Shown here in pieces: positions 1 through 10,100 of a stretch of DNA of 64,000 nucleotides; positions within the stretch are counted from its first letter, which is position 1, and every line of letters begins with the position of its first letter. This DNA comes from Incurvaria masculella (Eukaryota > Arthropoda > Insecta > Lepidoptera > Incurvariidae): NCBI GenBank assembly GCA_946894095.1, contig OX335657.1, positions 11,966,001 through 12,030,000 of the forward strand, given 5' to 3'. Under the pieces are notes generated by a model. It did not search any database and was not told the DNA's origin. It saw only the letters and a program-made list of their open reading frames with translations. The translations under genes were made by a program, and so were the position numbers.

Positions 1-514
1 CTCCTTTCTTTTAAAGTCGCTTAAAACAGAACCTTAACTTAATTTCTCATTGACTTTCAATGTATTTTCGTTGTCCATTATTATAAATGGATTTTCACAC
101 TTATTTTGTAATGAACGTCTACCAATAAACACGAAACATTATAATTCCCAGCCGACTTGGAGCGAATCGAGGTAGAGGTATTGAATTAAAGTTGGTCGAA
201 GCGGCATTAAAAACTGTCCGCGTTTTCAATACCATAAAACGAAGAAACGATGCCATCCCATGCCGGGATGGCACTAAGTTTATTTATTTATCTTTTTATT
301 AAAACTTACAGCCTATTACAAGATAAATCGTCATATTGTAATTTACAAAATATTAGGCCAATTAAAAGTTTCTCAAATTGTAAAAGTATTTACACTAAAG
401 TTACAGAGATGCAATCGAGAGCGTACATGATATGTGTTTGTATTAAGTACTATCCGAGGACATGCACCCTTTATATGCTGTGTGTTCAAGAACTCTTCAA
501 CATTCAAGAATTCG
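1..514. other. AT-rich intergenic DNA, no gene seen
   Basis: No coding sequence is recognised. The only clear structure is a short perfect hairpin at 251-273, with 9-bp arms TGCCATCCC and GGGATGGCA around a 5-base loop. Short open frames here read through the following tandem duplication and look accidental. Confidence 0.5.
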
Positions 515-1248
515 AACAGGCTAGTCCCCACGAACAGCACCCGTTCACGAGCATCACGCGCAGGCACAGCCATCACCTCACTCGACCATATTTTAGGGAA
601 AGATAACCCGAACCAAGCGTCACCGTGAGCAAGGACCTTAAAGCGATGCACTGCTCCAGTAGCAACAAAACATTGTGAAACATTTAAACGTTTGGTTTCA
701 ATACTATTAGTTTGGTCATTAGGTTATGGTTATACAAAAAAACACCAAAAATAATCAATTGAAATATTCACAGAGATAAGATATTTTGTATAATTCACAT
801 ATTTTAAGTTTAATGTGTTTTCCATAAAAATATACCACCAACTTCCATTTGGCATCATAACGAGTCTCTCGGGTAATCGACAAAAACAGAACAGTCCCCA
901 CGAACAGCACCCGTTCACGAGCATCACGCCCAGGCACAGCCATCACCTCACTCGACCATATTTTAGGGAAAGATAACCCGAACCAAGTGTCACCGTGAGC
1001 AAGGACCTTTAAGCGATGCACTGCTCCAGTAGCAACAAAACATTGTGAAACATTTAAACGTTTGGTTTCAATACTATTAGTTTGGTCATTAGGTTAGGTT
1101 AGGTTAGGTTAGGTTAGGTTAGGTTGAAATATTCACAGAGATAAGATATTTTGTAATCATTCACATATTTTAAGTTTAATGTGTTTTCCATAAAAATATA
1201 CCACCAACTTCCATTTGGCATCATAACGAGTCTCGCGGGTAGTCGACA
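515..1248. repeat. Direct tandem duplication (about 370-bp unit)
   Basis: Two near-identical units, about 515-883 and 892-1248, share the order GTCCCCACGAACAGCACCCG, then CTCGACCATATTTTAGGG, then AAACATTTAAACGTTTGG, then TCATAACGAGTCT. They differ by scattered substitutions and by the segment after TTTGGTCATTAGGTTA, where the second unit has a TTAGG array and the first a short unrelated spacer. No coding function is supported. Confidence 0.8.
1089..1125 (+). repeat. Interstitial TTAGG telomere-type repeat
   Basis: About seven uninterrupted TTAGG units. TTAGG is the canonical telomere repeat of most insects, including Lepidoptera. The array sits inside the second unit of the 370-bp duplication. 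The first unit has only one TTAGG at the same place, so the array expanded or was added after or during the duplication. Confidence 0.85.
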
Positions 1249-1671
1249 AAAATATGGGCGCGTCATTGACGATTGCTTGTCACGTGGTCAAGGGTCTTCC
1301 TTTCTTCACTTTCTAGGGGCTAAAGTTGACTTTATTTTTTAGACGGTAATTTAGGCGTCCTGTCCGTACCGCTGAATAAATGGCCGTAGCATTATTTTTT
1401 TATTTTATGGATCTGTATACATACGTGCCATAATTCCATACCTGCAACGTGTGAATACATTAGCTATTACGAATACATCTATACAATGTGATAATTCGTT
1501 TTCTCGCTCTAAGCAACAGATGTCTCTCGCCTTTTTCAACGAATATTCATTACGAATACGAACGGGAAGCACGGACACATTTATACCTAAAAATATCAAC
1601 TAAAACTATCCGCATTACAAGGGTCCAGACAACTCGGGAATAATTTAAATTAGTTTTTATTATATTTTTTT
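1249..1671. other. Unclassified intergenic DNA
   Basis: Nothing with coding or repeat character was recognised in this stretch. Confidence 0.4.
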
Positions 1672-1960
1672 ATATCGAGATGGATTTCTAATACTACACC
1701 CGCCGTTATGATATTAGCCCAGCACACCTATTATTATTCCCAGGTGCCATGCCAGGACCTTCCCTTTCTGAGCACGGCTACATTGACCTGAATGGAAAAC
1801 ATTTTCATTGCAGCTTCGACCATAATTACAACCAAGCTACGAACCCAGGCGGGCTTAACCTAGTAAGGGAAGGGGAGTAAGGGTAGGGTTACATGGATTC
1901 CGAACCATAGTACAGCTCGCATTTACGACGAAGCGGTTCATGAACGGGGCGATGATTTAC
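1672..1960 (-). mobile_element. SINE-1 family copy (degenerate, minus orientation)
   Basis: Reading the minus strand gives the common SINE body of this window: the tail-proximal motif (here GTTATGATATTAGCCCAGCA on +), then GTGCCATGCCAGGACCTTCC, AACACGG-like and GGCGGGCTTAACC motifs in the usual order. The copy is diverged, and its promoter head is replaced by unrelated sequence ending near TTACCCATGACTTG. Confidence 0.7.
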
Positions 1961-2488
1961 CCATGACTTGTAGCATGAGACGCACTGAGCAACGAGCCGA
2001 TCAATATCTATATGTGATTGGAATAACTTACTATTCTAAAATCCAACTTGATTTGTTCCAGTGAATGGTTTTAGTTTGCTCTTCCGATAATTAAAGTTTG
2101 TTTTAATTTACAATTCGCGAGCGACAATGGCGGTTGCATCTCGCCGCGGAGAAAACGAGCAATACGTCGGATCACTCCATTCAAGATATCGTCTGGGGGA
2201 TAACGGTCCTTGCAGCCCCGTCTCGCTCGCACTGCGCCACCCACAGCAGAGCGACAGAGATGACCATAGTCCAGTGCGCGATCACTCGACTGACCTACTG
2301 TAACACACACTCTTTCTTACGGTAACCGGAACCCAATTTCTGCGCGTGTAGAGAAAATTCAATATCGATATGCTAGACATCTTGGCGACGTTCACTTCAC
2401 TAACAACTTTCGACCACACGTTGTGTTGTCTGAGTGCGTGGTTTGAATCTTTTTGTAACAGCTGTTACCCACTTTTCCCCATTCGATA
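1961..2488. other. Unassigned block, GC-richer between 2110 and 2340
   Basis: This stretch is not obviously repetitive. Positions 2110-2340 are distinctly richer in CpG than the flanks (CTCGCCGCGGAGAAAACG and similar), which in this window otherwise marks exons or 5' regions. No splice-consistent open frame was assembled from it. Confidence 0.3.
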
Positions 2489-2863
2489 GTGTCATTATTT
2501 CTTGACATGGATGGCAATCACAACAAAGATTTCAAGGAGATAGATCCATCCATAACGACACACCCATCAAATGTTTTCAAGGATATGGATGCATCCATAA
2601 CGACACACCCATCCAATGTTTTCAAGGAGATGGATCCATCCAAAACGATAAACCCTTCTAATGTTTTCAAGGAAATGGATTCATCCATACCGACACACCC
2701 ATCCAATGCTTTCAAGAAGATGCATCCATCCATAACGACACTCGCATCCAATGTTTTCAAGGAGTTGGATCCATCCATAACGACACACCCATCCATTGTA
2801 TCCGTGTTATGTAAGGAAGGTCCTGGGATTGCATCTGGTTCCCATGATAGGCTAAAATTATGA
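2489..2863 (+). repeat. 45-bp minisatellite (about six units), open in both strands
   Basis: Six degenerate copies of a 45-bp unit (core CCATCCATAACGACACACCC, then AATGTTTTCAAGGAGATGGA). Because 45 is divisible by 3, the array stays open on both strands. On + it reads as a 15-residue repeat of the type EMDPSITTHPSNVFK, 124 codons from 2489. The end runs into SINE-derived sequence (GTAAGGAAGGTCCTGGGATT), which argues against a real protein. No flanking splice sites or relatives are recognised, so it is best treated as a repeat. Confidence 0.75.
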
Positions 2864-2874
2864 TGTGATACATA

Positions 2875-3202
2875 AAAAACCGGCCAAGTGCGAGTCGGAC
2901 TCGCACACGAAGGGTTCCGTACCACCGTAAAAGATTTAACCCAAAAAATGTTTTTTGTATTTAATTTTTATAATTTTTCAATTTTACCTATTTGTTGTTA
3001 TAGCGGCAAAATAAATACACACTCTGTGAAAATTTCAGCTTTCTATCTATTACGGTTACTGAGATACAGCCCTGTGACAGACGGACGGACGGACGGACGG
3101 ACTGACTGACGGACGGACGGACGGACGGACGGACGGACGGACAGCGGAGGCTTAGTAATAGGGTTCCGTTTTCACCCTTTGGGTACGGAACCCTAAAAAA
3201 CG
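2875..3202 (+). mobile_element. GGCCAAGTGCGAG lepidopteran repeat, copy 1
   Basis: Starts AAAAACCGGCCAAGTGCGAG and ends GGGTACGGAACCCTAAAAA, with the inverted motifs GGGTTCCGTACC and GGTACGGAACCC. It contains a long GGAC tetranucleotide microsatellite (about 3068-3142). The same module recurs at 4603, 15178, 28757, 38455, 47966, 52563 and 54688. I recognise it as a widespread lepidopteran interspersed repeat, but I do not assign it to a transposon class. Confidence 0.85.
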
Positions 3203-3480
3203 GTCAAGTGTGAACGTATTCACGTTCCGAGGGTCCCGTCCACTGAAGAGAAAGGAAGGAAAAGTGGCATGCGGCCGATATCGCGTCTCTGGTATATGGT
3301 CAAAATGACCATATAATTGAATGGGAATCCGGCGGCGCGTCATGTGCCACACAGTTGGCACATCGCCACCGCGCGCGAATGTGCTCTATAATAGCGTAAG
3401 TCTAGTCAGTTCCCGCCCAAACAAACCCTCTAATACGTCTGCGACTATGTTTGCTTGTGCCATTTACGTTTAAGTTGGAT
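3195..3480 (+). other. GC-rich segment with hairpins and promoter-like motif
   Basis: Contains perfect short palindromes: TATATGGTCA/TGACCATATA near 3293-3315, and ATGTGCCA/TGGCACAT near 3340-3361. A TATA-like CTCTATAATAG (about 3384) is followed by an arthropod-initiator-like TCAGT at 3406-3410. The spacing is somewhat short for a TATA-initiator pair. The segment is duplicated exactly at 4923-5208. It may be the regulatory part of a mobile element; no downstream ORF was found. Confidence 0.3.
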
Positions 3481-3639
3481 TGGCGACAAAATGCGTGTGA
3501 CCGAAAAACACCAGTGCCAAATCATAAGGGTCCTTTTTTCAGTCATAGAAATGAACATGAATGAAACTCTACTTCACCCTGCACAGCTAGCAGATCATTA
3601 TGAAGAAAAACTACATTCTTTGTAGAGATGCTGATGCTT

Positions 3640-4450
3640 TTATGAGCATGAACTCATAAAATATCTTGATTTGTTGAATCTAAAGAAACACAGATTGATG
3701 CATCACAACGATGCATTTTGCAAAGGTATGAAACTTTGAACCTCACATTATATTATGATTTACCCAAATTAGGCGAAAAGATACCATTTCGCAAAATGCT
3801 TCTTTGCTTTGGTTATTAGTGCAAAACAGTCGGCTTTCAAGAAGGTAGCACTTGGAAGGTTTTAGACCCCATAAAGTACATATATTGATGAAGTTAATCT
3901 AAAGGGATGAATGTTGCTAAGGTAAGAAAACTTTGAACATCACATAATATTATGAGTGTATCCACACTAACCAAAATTAGCCTAAAAAAATTACAATTTC
4001 ATAATTCGTTTTGCTGCTTAGGTTATTGGAGCAAAACATTCGGCTTTCACGGAGGATGCAGTTGGAAGAATTTAGACCCCATAAAGTATCTTGATGTATT
4101 AAATCTAAATAGATGAATGTGGTTAAAGTATGAAACTTTGAACCTTACATAATATTATGAATCTATCCACACTAACGAAAATTAGCGGAAAACATATTGA
4201 ATTTCATAAAATATGCTTTGCAGCTTTGGCTATTAGCGCAAAAATTCGACTTTCATGAAGGTTGCAGTTGGATGGATTTAGACCCCATAAAGTATCTTGA
4301 TGTAGTGAATCTAAAAGGATGAAGGTTGCTAAGGTAAGAAAACTTTGAACCTCACATAATATTATGAATCTATCCACACTAACCAAAATTAGCCGAAAGA
4401 ATATACAATTTCATAAAATTTTCTTTGCTGCTTAGGTTATTGGAGCAAAA
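3640..4450. repeat. 208-bp satellite array, first block
   Basis: Degenerate tandem units of about 206-210 bp. The landmark TTTAGACCCCATAAAGTA has its GACCCC at 3865, 4075 and 4281. Each unit also carries GAAACTTTGAACCTCACATA, TATCCACACTAACCAAAATT and TTGGAGCAAAACAT-type motifs. The block is copied in the 1,728-bp duplication (5370-6178) and continues in more diverged form to about 6430. Confidence 0.85.
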
Positions 4451-4602
4451 CATCCATCCATAACGACACTCGCATCCAATGTTTTCAAGGAGTTGGATCC
4501 ATCCATAACGACACACCCATCCATTGTATCCGTGTTATGTAAGGAAGGTCCTGGGATTGCATCTGGTTCCCATGATAGGCTAAAATTATGATGTGATACA
4601 TA

Positions 4603-4930
4603 AAAAACCGGCCAAGTGCGAGTCGGACTCGCACACGAAGGGTTCCGTACCACCGTAAAAGATTTAACCCAAAAAATGTTTTTTGTATTTAATTTTTATA
4701 ATTTTTCAATTTTACCTATTTGTTGTTATAGCGGCAAAATAAATACACACTCTGTGAAAATTTCAGCTTTCTATCTATTACGGTTACTGAGATACAGCCC
4801 TGTGACAGACGGACGGACGGACGGACGGACTGACTGACGGACGGACGGACGGACGGACGGACGGACGGACAGCGGAGGCTTAGTAATAGGGTTCCGTTTT
4901 CACCCTTTGGGTACGGAACCCTAAAAAACG
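4603..4930 (+). mobile_element. GGCCAAGTGCGAG lepidopteran repeat, copy 2
   Basis: Identical in structure to 2875-3202, because it lies in the second unit of the 1,728-bp duplication. It includes the GGAC microsatellite at about 4796-4870 with the same internal TGACTGAC interruption. Confidence 0.85.
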
Positions 4931-5369
4931 GTCAAGTGTGAACGTATTCACGTTCCGAGGGTCCCGTCCACTGAAGAGAAAGGAAGGAAAAGTGGCATGC
5001 GGCCGATATCGCGTCTCTGGTATATGGTCAAAATGACCATATAATTGAATGGGAATCCGGCGGCGCGTCATGTGCCACACAGTTGGCACATCGCCACCGC
5101 GCGCGAATGTGCTCTATAATAGCGTAAGTCTAGTCAGTTCCCGCCCAAACAAACCCTCTAATACGTCTGCGACTATGTTTGCTTGTGCCATTTACGTTTA
5201 AGTTGGATTGGCGACAAAATGCGTGCGACCGAAAAACACCAGTGCCAAATCATAAGGGTCCTTTTTTCAGTCATAGAAATGAACATGAATGAAACTCTAC
5301 TTCACCCTGCACAGCTAGCAGATCATTATGAAGAAAAACTACATTCTTTGTAGAGATGCTGATGCTTTT

Positions 5370-6430
5370 ATGAGCATGAACTCATAAAATATCTTGATTT
5401 GTTGAATCTAAAGAAACACAGATTGATGCATCACAACGATGCATTTTGCAAAGGTATGAAACTTTGAACCTCACATTATATTATGATTTACCCAAATTAG
5501 GCGAAAAGATACCATTTCGCAAAATGCTTCTTTGCTTTGGTTATTAGTGCAAAACAGTCGGCTTTCAAGAAGGTAGCACTTGGAAGGTTTTAGACCCCAT
5601 AAAGTACATATATTGATGAAGTTAATCTAAAGGGATGAATGTTGCTAAGGTAAGAAAACTTTGAACATCACATAATATTATGAGTGTATCCACACTAACC
5701 AAAATTAGCCTAAAAAAATTACAATTTCATAATTCGTTTTGCTGCTTAGGTTATTGGAGCAAAACATTCGGCTTTCACGGAGGATGCAGTTGGAAGAATT
5801 TAGACCCCATAAAGTATCTTGATGTATTAAATCTAAATAGATGAATGTGGTTAAAGTATGAAACTTTGAACCTTACATAATATTATGAATCTATCCACAC
5901 TAACGAAAATTAGCGGAAAACATATTGAATTTCATAAAATATGCTTTGCAGCTTTGGCTATTAGCGCAAAAATTCGACTTTCATGAAGGTTGCAGTTGGA
6001 TGGATTTAGACCCCATAAAGTATCTTGATGTAGTGAATCTAAAAGGATGAAGGTTGCTAAGGTAAGAAAACTTTGAACCTCACATAATATTATGAATCTA
6101 TCCACACTAACCAAAATTAGCCGAAAGAATATACAATTTCATAAAATTTTCTTTGCTGCTTAGGTTATTGGAGCAAAACATACCGTTTTCACGGAGGTTG
6201 CAGTTTGAAGAATTTAGGCCCCATAAAGTATCTTGATGTATTGAAACTAAAGGGATGAATGTTGTTAAGGTATAAAACTTTGAACCTCACATAATATTAT
6301 GGATGCATCCAAACTAACCAAAACTCGACGAAAAAGTGTATTTTTTTTCTTTGGTGATTGGTGCAAAATATTGACGATGACGATGGTTGCAGATGGAAGG
6401 ATTCAGATCCCGTGCGATGCTAAGTTTTTC
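5370..6430. repeat. 208-bp satellite array, second block
   Basis: Duplicate of the 3640-4450 array, plus about 250 bases beyond the duplication end. GACCCC landmarks lie at 5593, 5803 and 6009, with GGCCCC at 6217. The units beyond 6178 are more diverged, so they were next to the array before the block duplicated. Confidence 0.8.
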
Positions 6431-6537
6431 TTCAACACCCACTTACCACCTGAAAGTGTCGCATTGAATGAGGAATGATCAATATAGCAACGAATATCGT
6501 TTCAGTGCTGTACATATTTGAGGGTAACCTTGTGTAG

Positions 6538-6815
6538 TCCTTTTTAATGTAACTTTACATGGATGGCTAATACCACACCCACCGTTACACAATTAATTGT
6601 TGTTCTTACCTTATTTTCATCCAATGCGATGGTACCAACAAGGGCGGCGTTAAACCCTACCACCCAACCTACAGTTCTCATGAATTTCTAACCATGCAGC
6701 AACTCGCATTAGTGACGAATACAATCAGAAATGTGATCAAGAAAGTGGTGCATGTACGGGCGGAGATATAAACTGGCTGGACTGGAATGTCCCGGCGCCA
6801 CTAATCTACGAGCTG
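6538..6815 (-). mobile_element. SINE-1 family copy (minus)
   Basis: The minus strand shows the SINE-1 order from a tRNA-like head (on +, CCCGGCGCCACTAATCTACG) through the body (CATCCAATGCGATGGTACCA on +) to the tail (ACATGGATGGCTAATACCAC on +). It is internally deleted and diverged. It ends just upstream of the GC-rich 5' region of the spaetzle gene. Confidence 0.8.
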
Positions 6816-6899
6816 CATATGAGTTTACAAATAAAGCCACGTTGGTATTCATGTCCTCGCCATTGCTACTCTTTGCCATTGCTGCATTGGACACTTGGC

Positions 6900-7160
6900 C
6901 CTGACGGGCTTAGAGAGTGGCAGAGCCCTTGGTATCGCGAAGCCTTGGCAGTGAATGCGCGTACGCACGACGCAACGCCGCCGCCGCGCGCGCCGGTGCA
7001 GCGAAGAAAGCGCGTGACAGTTGTTTGCGAGTAGTCGGCGGGAGCGGTTGTGGGACGATGCCCAGACGCAGCGCGCAGGCGCGACTCTCAGCGGCAGTCG
7101 AGTCCGCAGCCCGAGAGTGCTAGTTTGTGTCCAGTGAAAGTTGAACAGTGGATTTGCGAA
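6900..7160 (+). promoter_or_regulatory. GC-rich 5' region and probable 5'UTR of the spaetzle gene
   Basis: A CpG-rich stretch leads into the first coding exon. It contains an upstream ATG at 7058 opening a 21-codon frame that stops at 7121-7123. If transcription starts upstream, this would be a uORF that could lower translation of the main start at 7161. No convincing TATA box was seen. The transcription start is not determinable from the sequence alone. Confidence 0.45.
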
Positions 7161-7193
7161 ATGCGGCGGCTGACCCGCCTGGACTTGGTCGCG
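7161..7193 (+). CDS. Spaetzle-like exon 1: start codon and signal-peptide N-region
   Basis: Eleven codons ([11 protein letters not shown]) ending in GCG followed by the donor GTGAGT. The phase is 0 and matches exon 2, which continues [11 protein letters not shown] to complete a signal peptide. The exon is too short to be found as an ORF. It is supported by the strong donor, the GC-rich context and the fit of the joined signal peptide. Confidence 0.8.
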
Positions 7194-10100
7194 GTGAGTG
7201 CAGCTGCACGGTCTTCTTTACCCTTTTATAAAAACGCGGAAAGGGTTCAGTAGAGTTTTAGAGTTGTTTGAGCAGAGAGTTTGGCGTACCACCTACATGA
7301 GCAAGTTTAGAATATGCAATTAGGTTATTGCGCAATTGTGAAAGCGCGAAAGTAAACGACTTCAACGCAAAAGAAGCTAAACTCAGAGTAAACGGGTCAT
7401 ATTAGGTACGTGAATGCAAGAACATTAAACATTGGCACGAATACAGTGGAATTAATTAGTTGTACATTTCTCAGAAACCATTCATTAAGATTCTTACCGT
7501 AATGAGAATATATGAAAGTCTACTTAGTCACGTGTGGACTCGCACGTAGCTTACGATTCTAAATTCTATCAGTTTGCAGAAGTATTTTTTCCCACCAGAA
7601 TAAAGTGCGTGTTAATTAAAACTTTTCATGCCTACGAACACAGCCGTAGCGTCTTGAAGATCGGCTGGCATTGTACTCGGAGCGGGCAAGTCGGCCGTGG
7701 GAAGTGGGCTGTGCGAATGCACCACGATTAATTTCAAAGTCTTCTCGAGTTTAATTTAGAGTGTGCCGCTTTGATTTAATGAGCTTTAAATTCAATTCGC
7801 AGAGATTTAAACGCTGCTAAAGTAATTACGTTTTGATTCATTCGTCGAGGATGGAGGTGATACGGTCGAGATGGAAACTGATGACTGCAAAATTGGTTAT
7901 TATATGCCTCCTAACTTATTTAAAACCAAGCATTATTATCCGACCAAAAACATACGGTTTTTCCTGGAATTCTATGATATTTAACCATACTGCTCTACAG
8001 TAATTTCGTTTTCGTGAGTTTGACGAGGTATCAGAGTTTGACAGGTGAACTGATATCTGAAAATTGATTATTAAACGCTTCCTAACTCATTTAACACTAA
8101 GCGTTAAAGTGCGACTTAAAGAGTCATTTTCCCCGACTTATGTCATGTTTAACCATACTGCTGCTAATGTTATTACGTATTGGTTATTTGACTTACATGA
8201 GAACTGGTGTCGAAAAATTGGTCATTAAATTCCTCCTAACTTACCCACAGTACTGAGCGTTAAAAACAAATCAAAACAGTCAGTTTTTTCCCAGACTTCT
8301 CTCACGTTTAACCATGCTGCTGCTAAAGTAATTTAGTTTTGATGAATTTGACTAGGTTTCTTTAGATTGGAACTGGTGTCTGGAAATTGATTATTAAATG
8401 CTTCCTAACTTAGCAAGTTAAAGTCCGACTAAAAAAGGAGTTCATTTTCCCCCATTGAATATGTATAGTGATATTAATTAGCTTATAATCGATGAGAAGA
8501 ATCAAACTTAAGTAAACTTAAACCGAATCAAAATCGTGAAAGTTGTTCTCTAGTTATAAGCAGACAGACGCCAGACATAGAATTTTATAATAGTTAACTG
8601 AACACACAAGTGAAAACCATTATGACTTCACAATAACAAACATCGCGACAGGTGAAGCCATTTATCTACAATGTCGTGTATCGCAGCCGCGTCCACAAAG
8701 AAGCGATGAACTGATGAGATACAAATTGAGGAGTGAAAGTGAAGAGGCGGCCGCACTTAGGAAACTGGTTTGGAGTAGGACGTGTGACGTCACGGTGTCC
8801 GCACTTTCGTAATATCGCTCGACATCGACGGAACTGCTCTTGAAAATATGTTTTTCTTTCTCGCTCACTAGAGCTGATGAAAATATTTATATTTAATAAA
8901 AATGGGTTGAGCCGATAGGACGTGATTGAATGAGAAACATCTAAGCATTCCAATTAATAATACTTGTGGAAGAAATTTGTATGAAAACATAAATATTTTT
9001 TAAAAGTTTGTGCCTCCAGAACCTTCCTGCACTGGCACCGCTACAAATAAATAGATGGAAAACACGGACAATTTTATTGCCGCTTCCGCTATCTTTTCTT
9101 CAATACGATGGTATGTACCAACACACGCGGGTTAAACCCTACCACCTAGTAAATATAAAAGAGGACCTACATTTTTACGTGGAATCCGTACCATAGCCTT
9201 ACAATCCGCATATATGTCTAAACCGCACACCCACATCTAAACCGGTCGGAAGATACGTAAATACAATCCGCATACATATTGGGACAGCGATTCACAAGTT
9301 ATAAGCATTAAACCCCACTGATCAGCCTTCTTGTTTATTAACCGTAAACGCCACAGTAGGCATTGGCATTCGCAAAGAAAACGTATGTGGGTCAAAGCCC
9401 AACATGTGGCGTTTAGGGTGATGCCGTTTATACAATAAGCATCGAATTCGGATGAGTGGGTCTCTAGTCTTACTTAAAGCTTAAATATGTCAAATCATTA
9501 CTCATAACATGTCTCATTAAAGATTTAAAGATTTTTTTTAGACGAAAGGTGTCATATGCACAAATGGCATCACGCTAACCGCCACGCATTGGACTTTGAC
9601 CCACATACGTTTTCCTTGCAAAAGCCATTGCCTCCATCCATCCATTCTAAACTTTTTTTTTTATTCTCGATATTTTCGAGATGTTTGCTTTTAAAATGGG
9701 ACAAGTAATGTAGTGGTGGTAGTGTTCAAACTTAAGAGGTAATAAAAACAATCTCAGAATACAAACTATCACTCTCTTGTCACAAATTCAATGAAGTCCC
9801 TTATACTTGGATTATTTTAATCAATTTTGTTTAAACACCCGTGATTATAAAAACGAATCTAAAGCTAAGAAGAAAGCAGGCGTTATTATTTAAAATGGCT
9901 AGCACCCATTGAACTAATAACAAATATTTTTATATCGATGCTACCACCTCATAATTTTTATTACCACATTTTCGCTAGATTATCAAAATTCCCGCTTCCC
10001 TTTGAATCCGGAATTCAGTTTCAAGCCACCACCTTACCTTACTGTTCCTCGTTGCCTAAGACAGTTCTACCAAAAATGTAAGTTTGGCAATACCTAATAT

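Larger units (their letters stand above)
2723..6178. repeat. Near-perfect 1,728-bp tandem duplication
   Basis: Copy 1 is 2723-4450 and copy 2 is 4451-6178, offset exactly 1,728 bases. The only difference I noticed is T at 3498 versus C at 5226. Each copy holds the last minisatellite units, a SINE 3' fragment, a GGCCAAGTGCGAG repeat with its GGAC microsatellite, a GC-rich hairpin-bearing segment and several 208-bp satellite units. The breakpoint shows short identity (CAT) between AAAACAT and GCATCC. It is either a very recent duplication or an assembly artefact. Confidence 0.95.

Noticed and set aside
1089..1125. Chromosome end
   Set aside because: The TTAGG run is only about 37 bases and is embedded in duplicated intergenic sequence on both sides.
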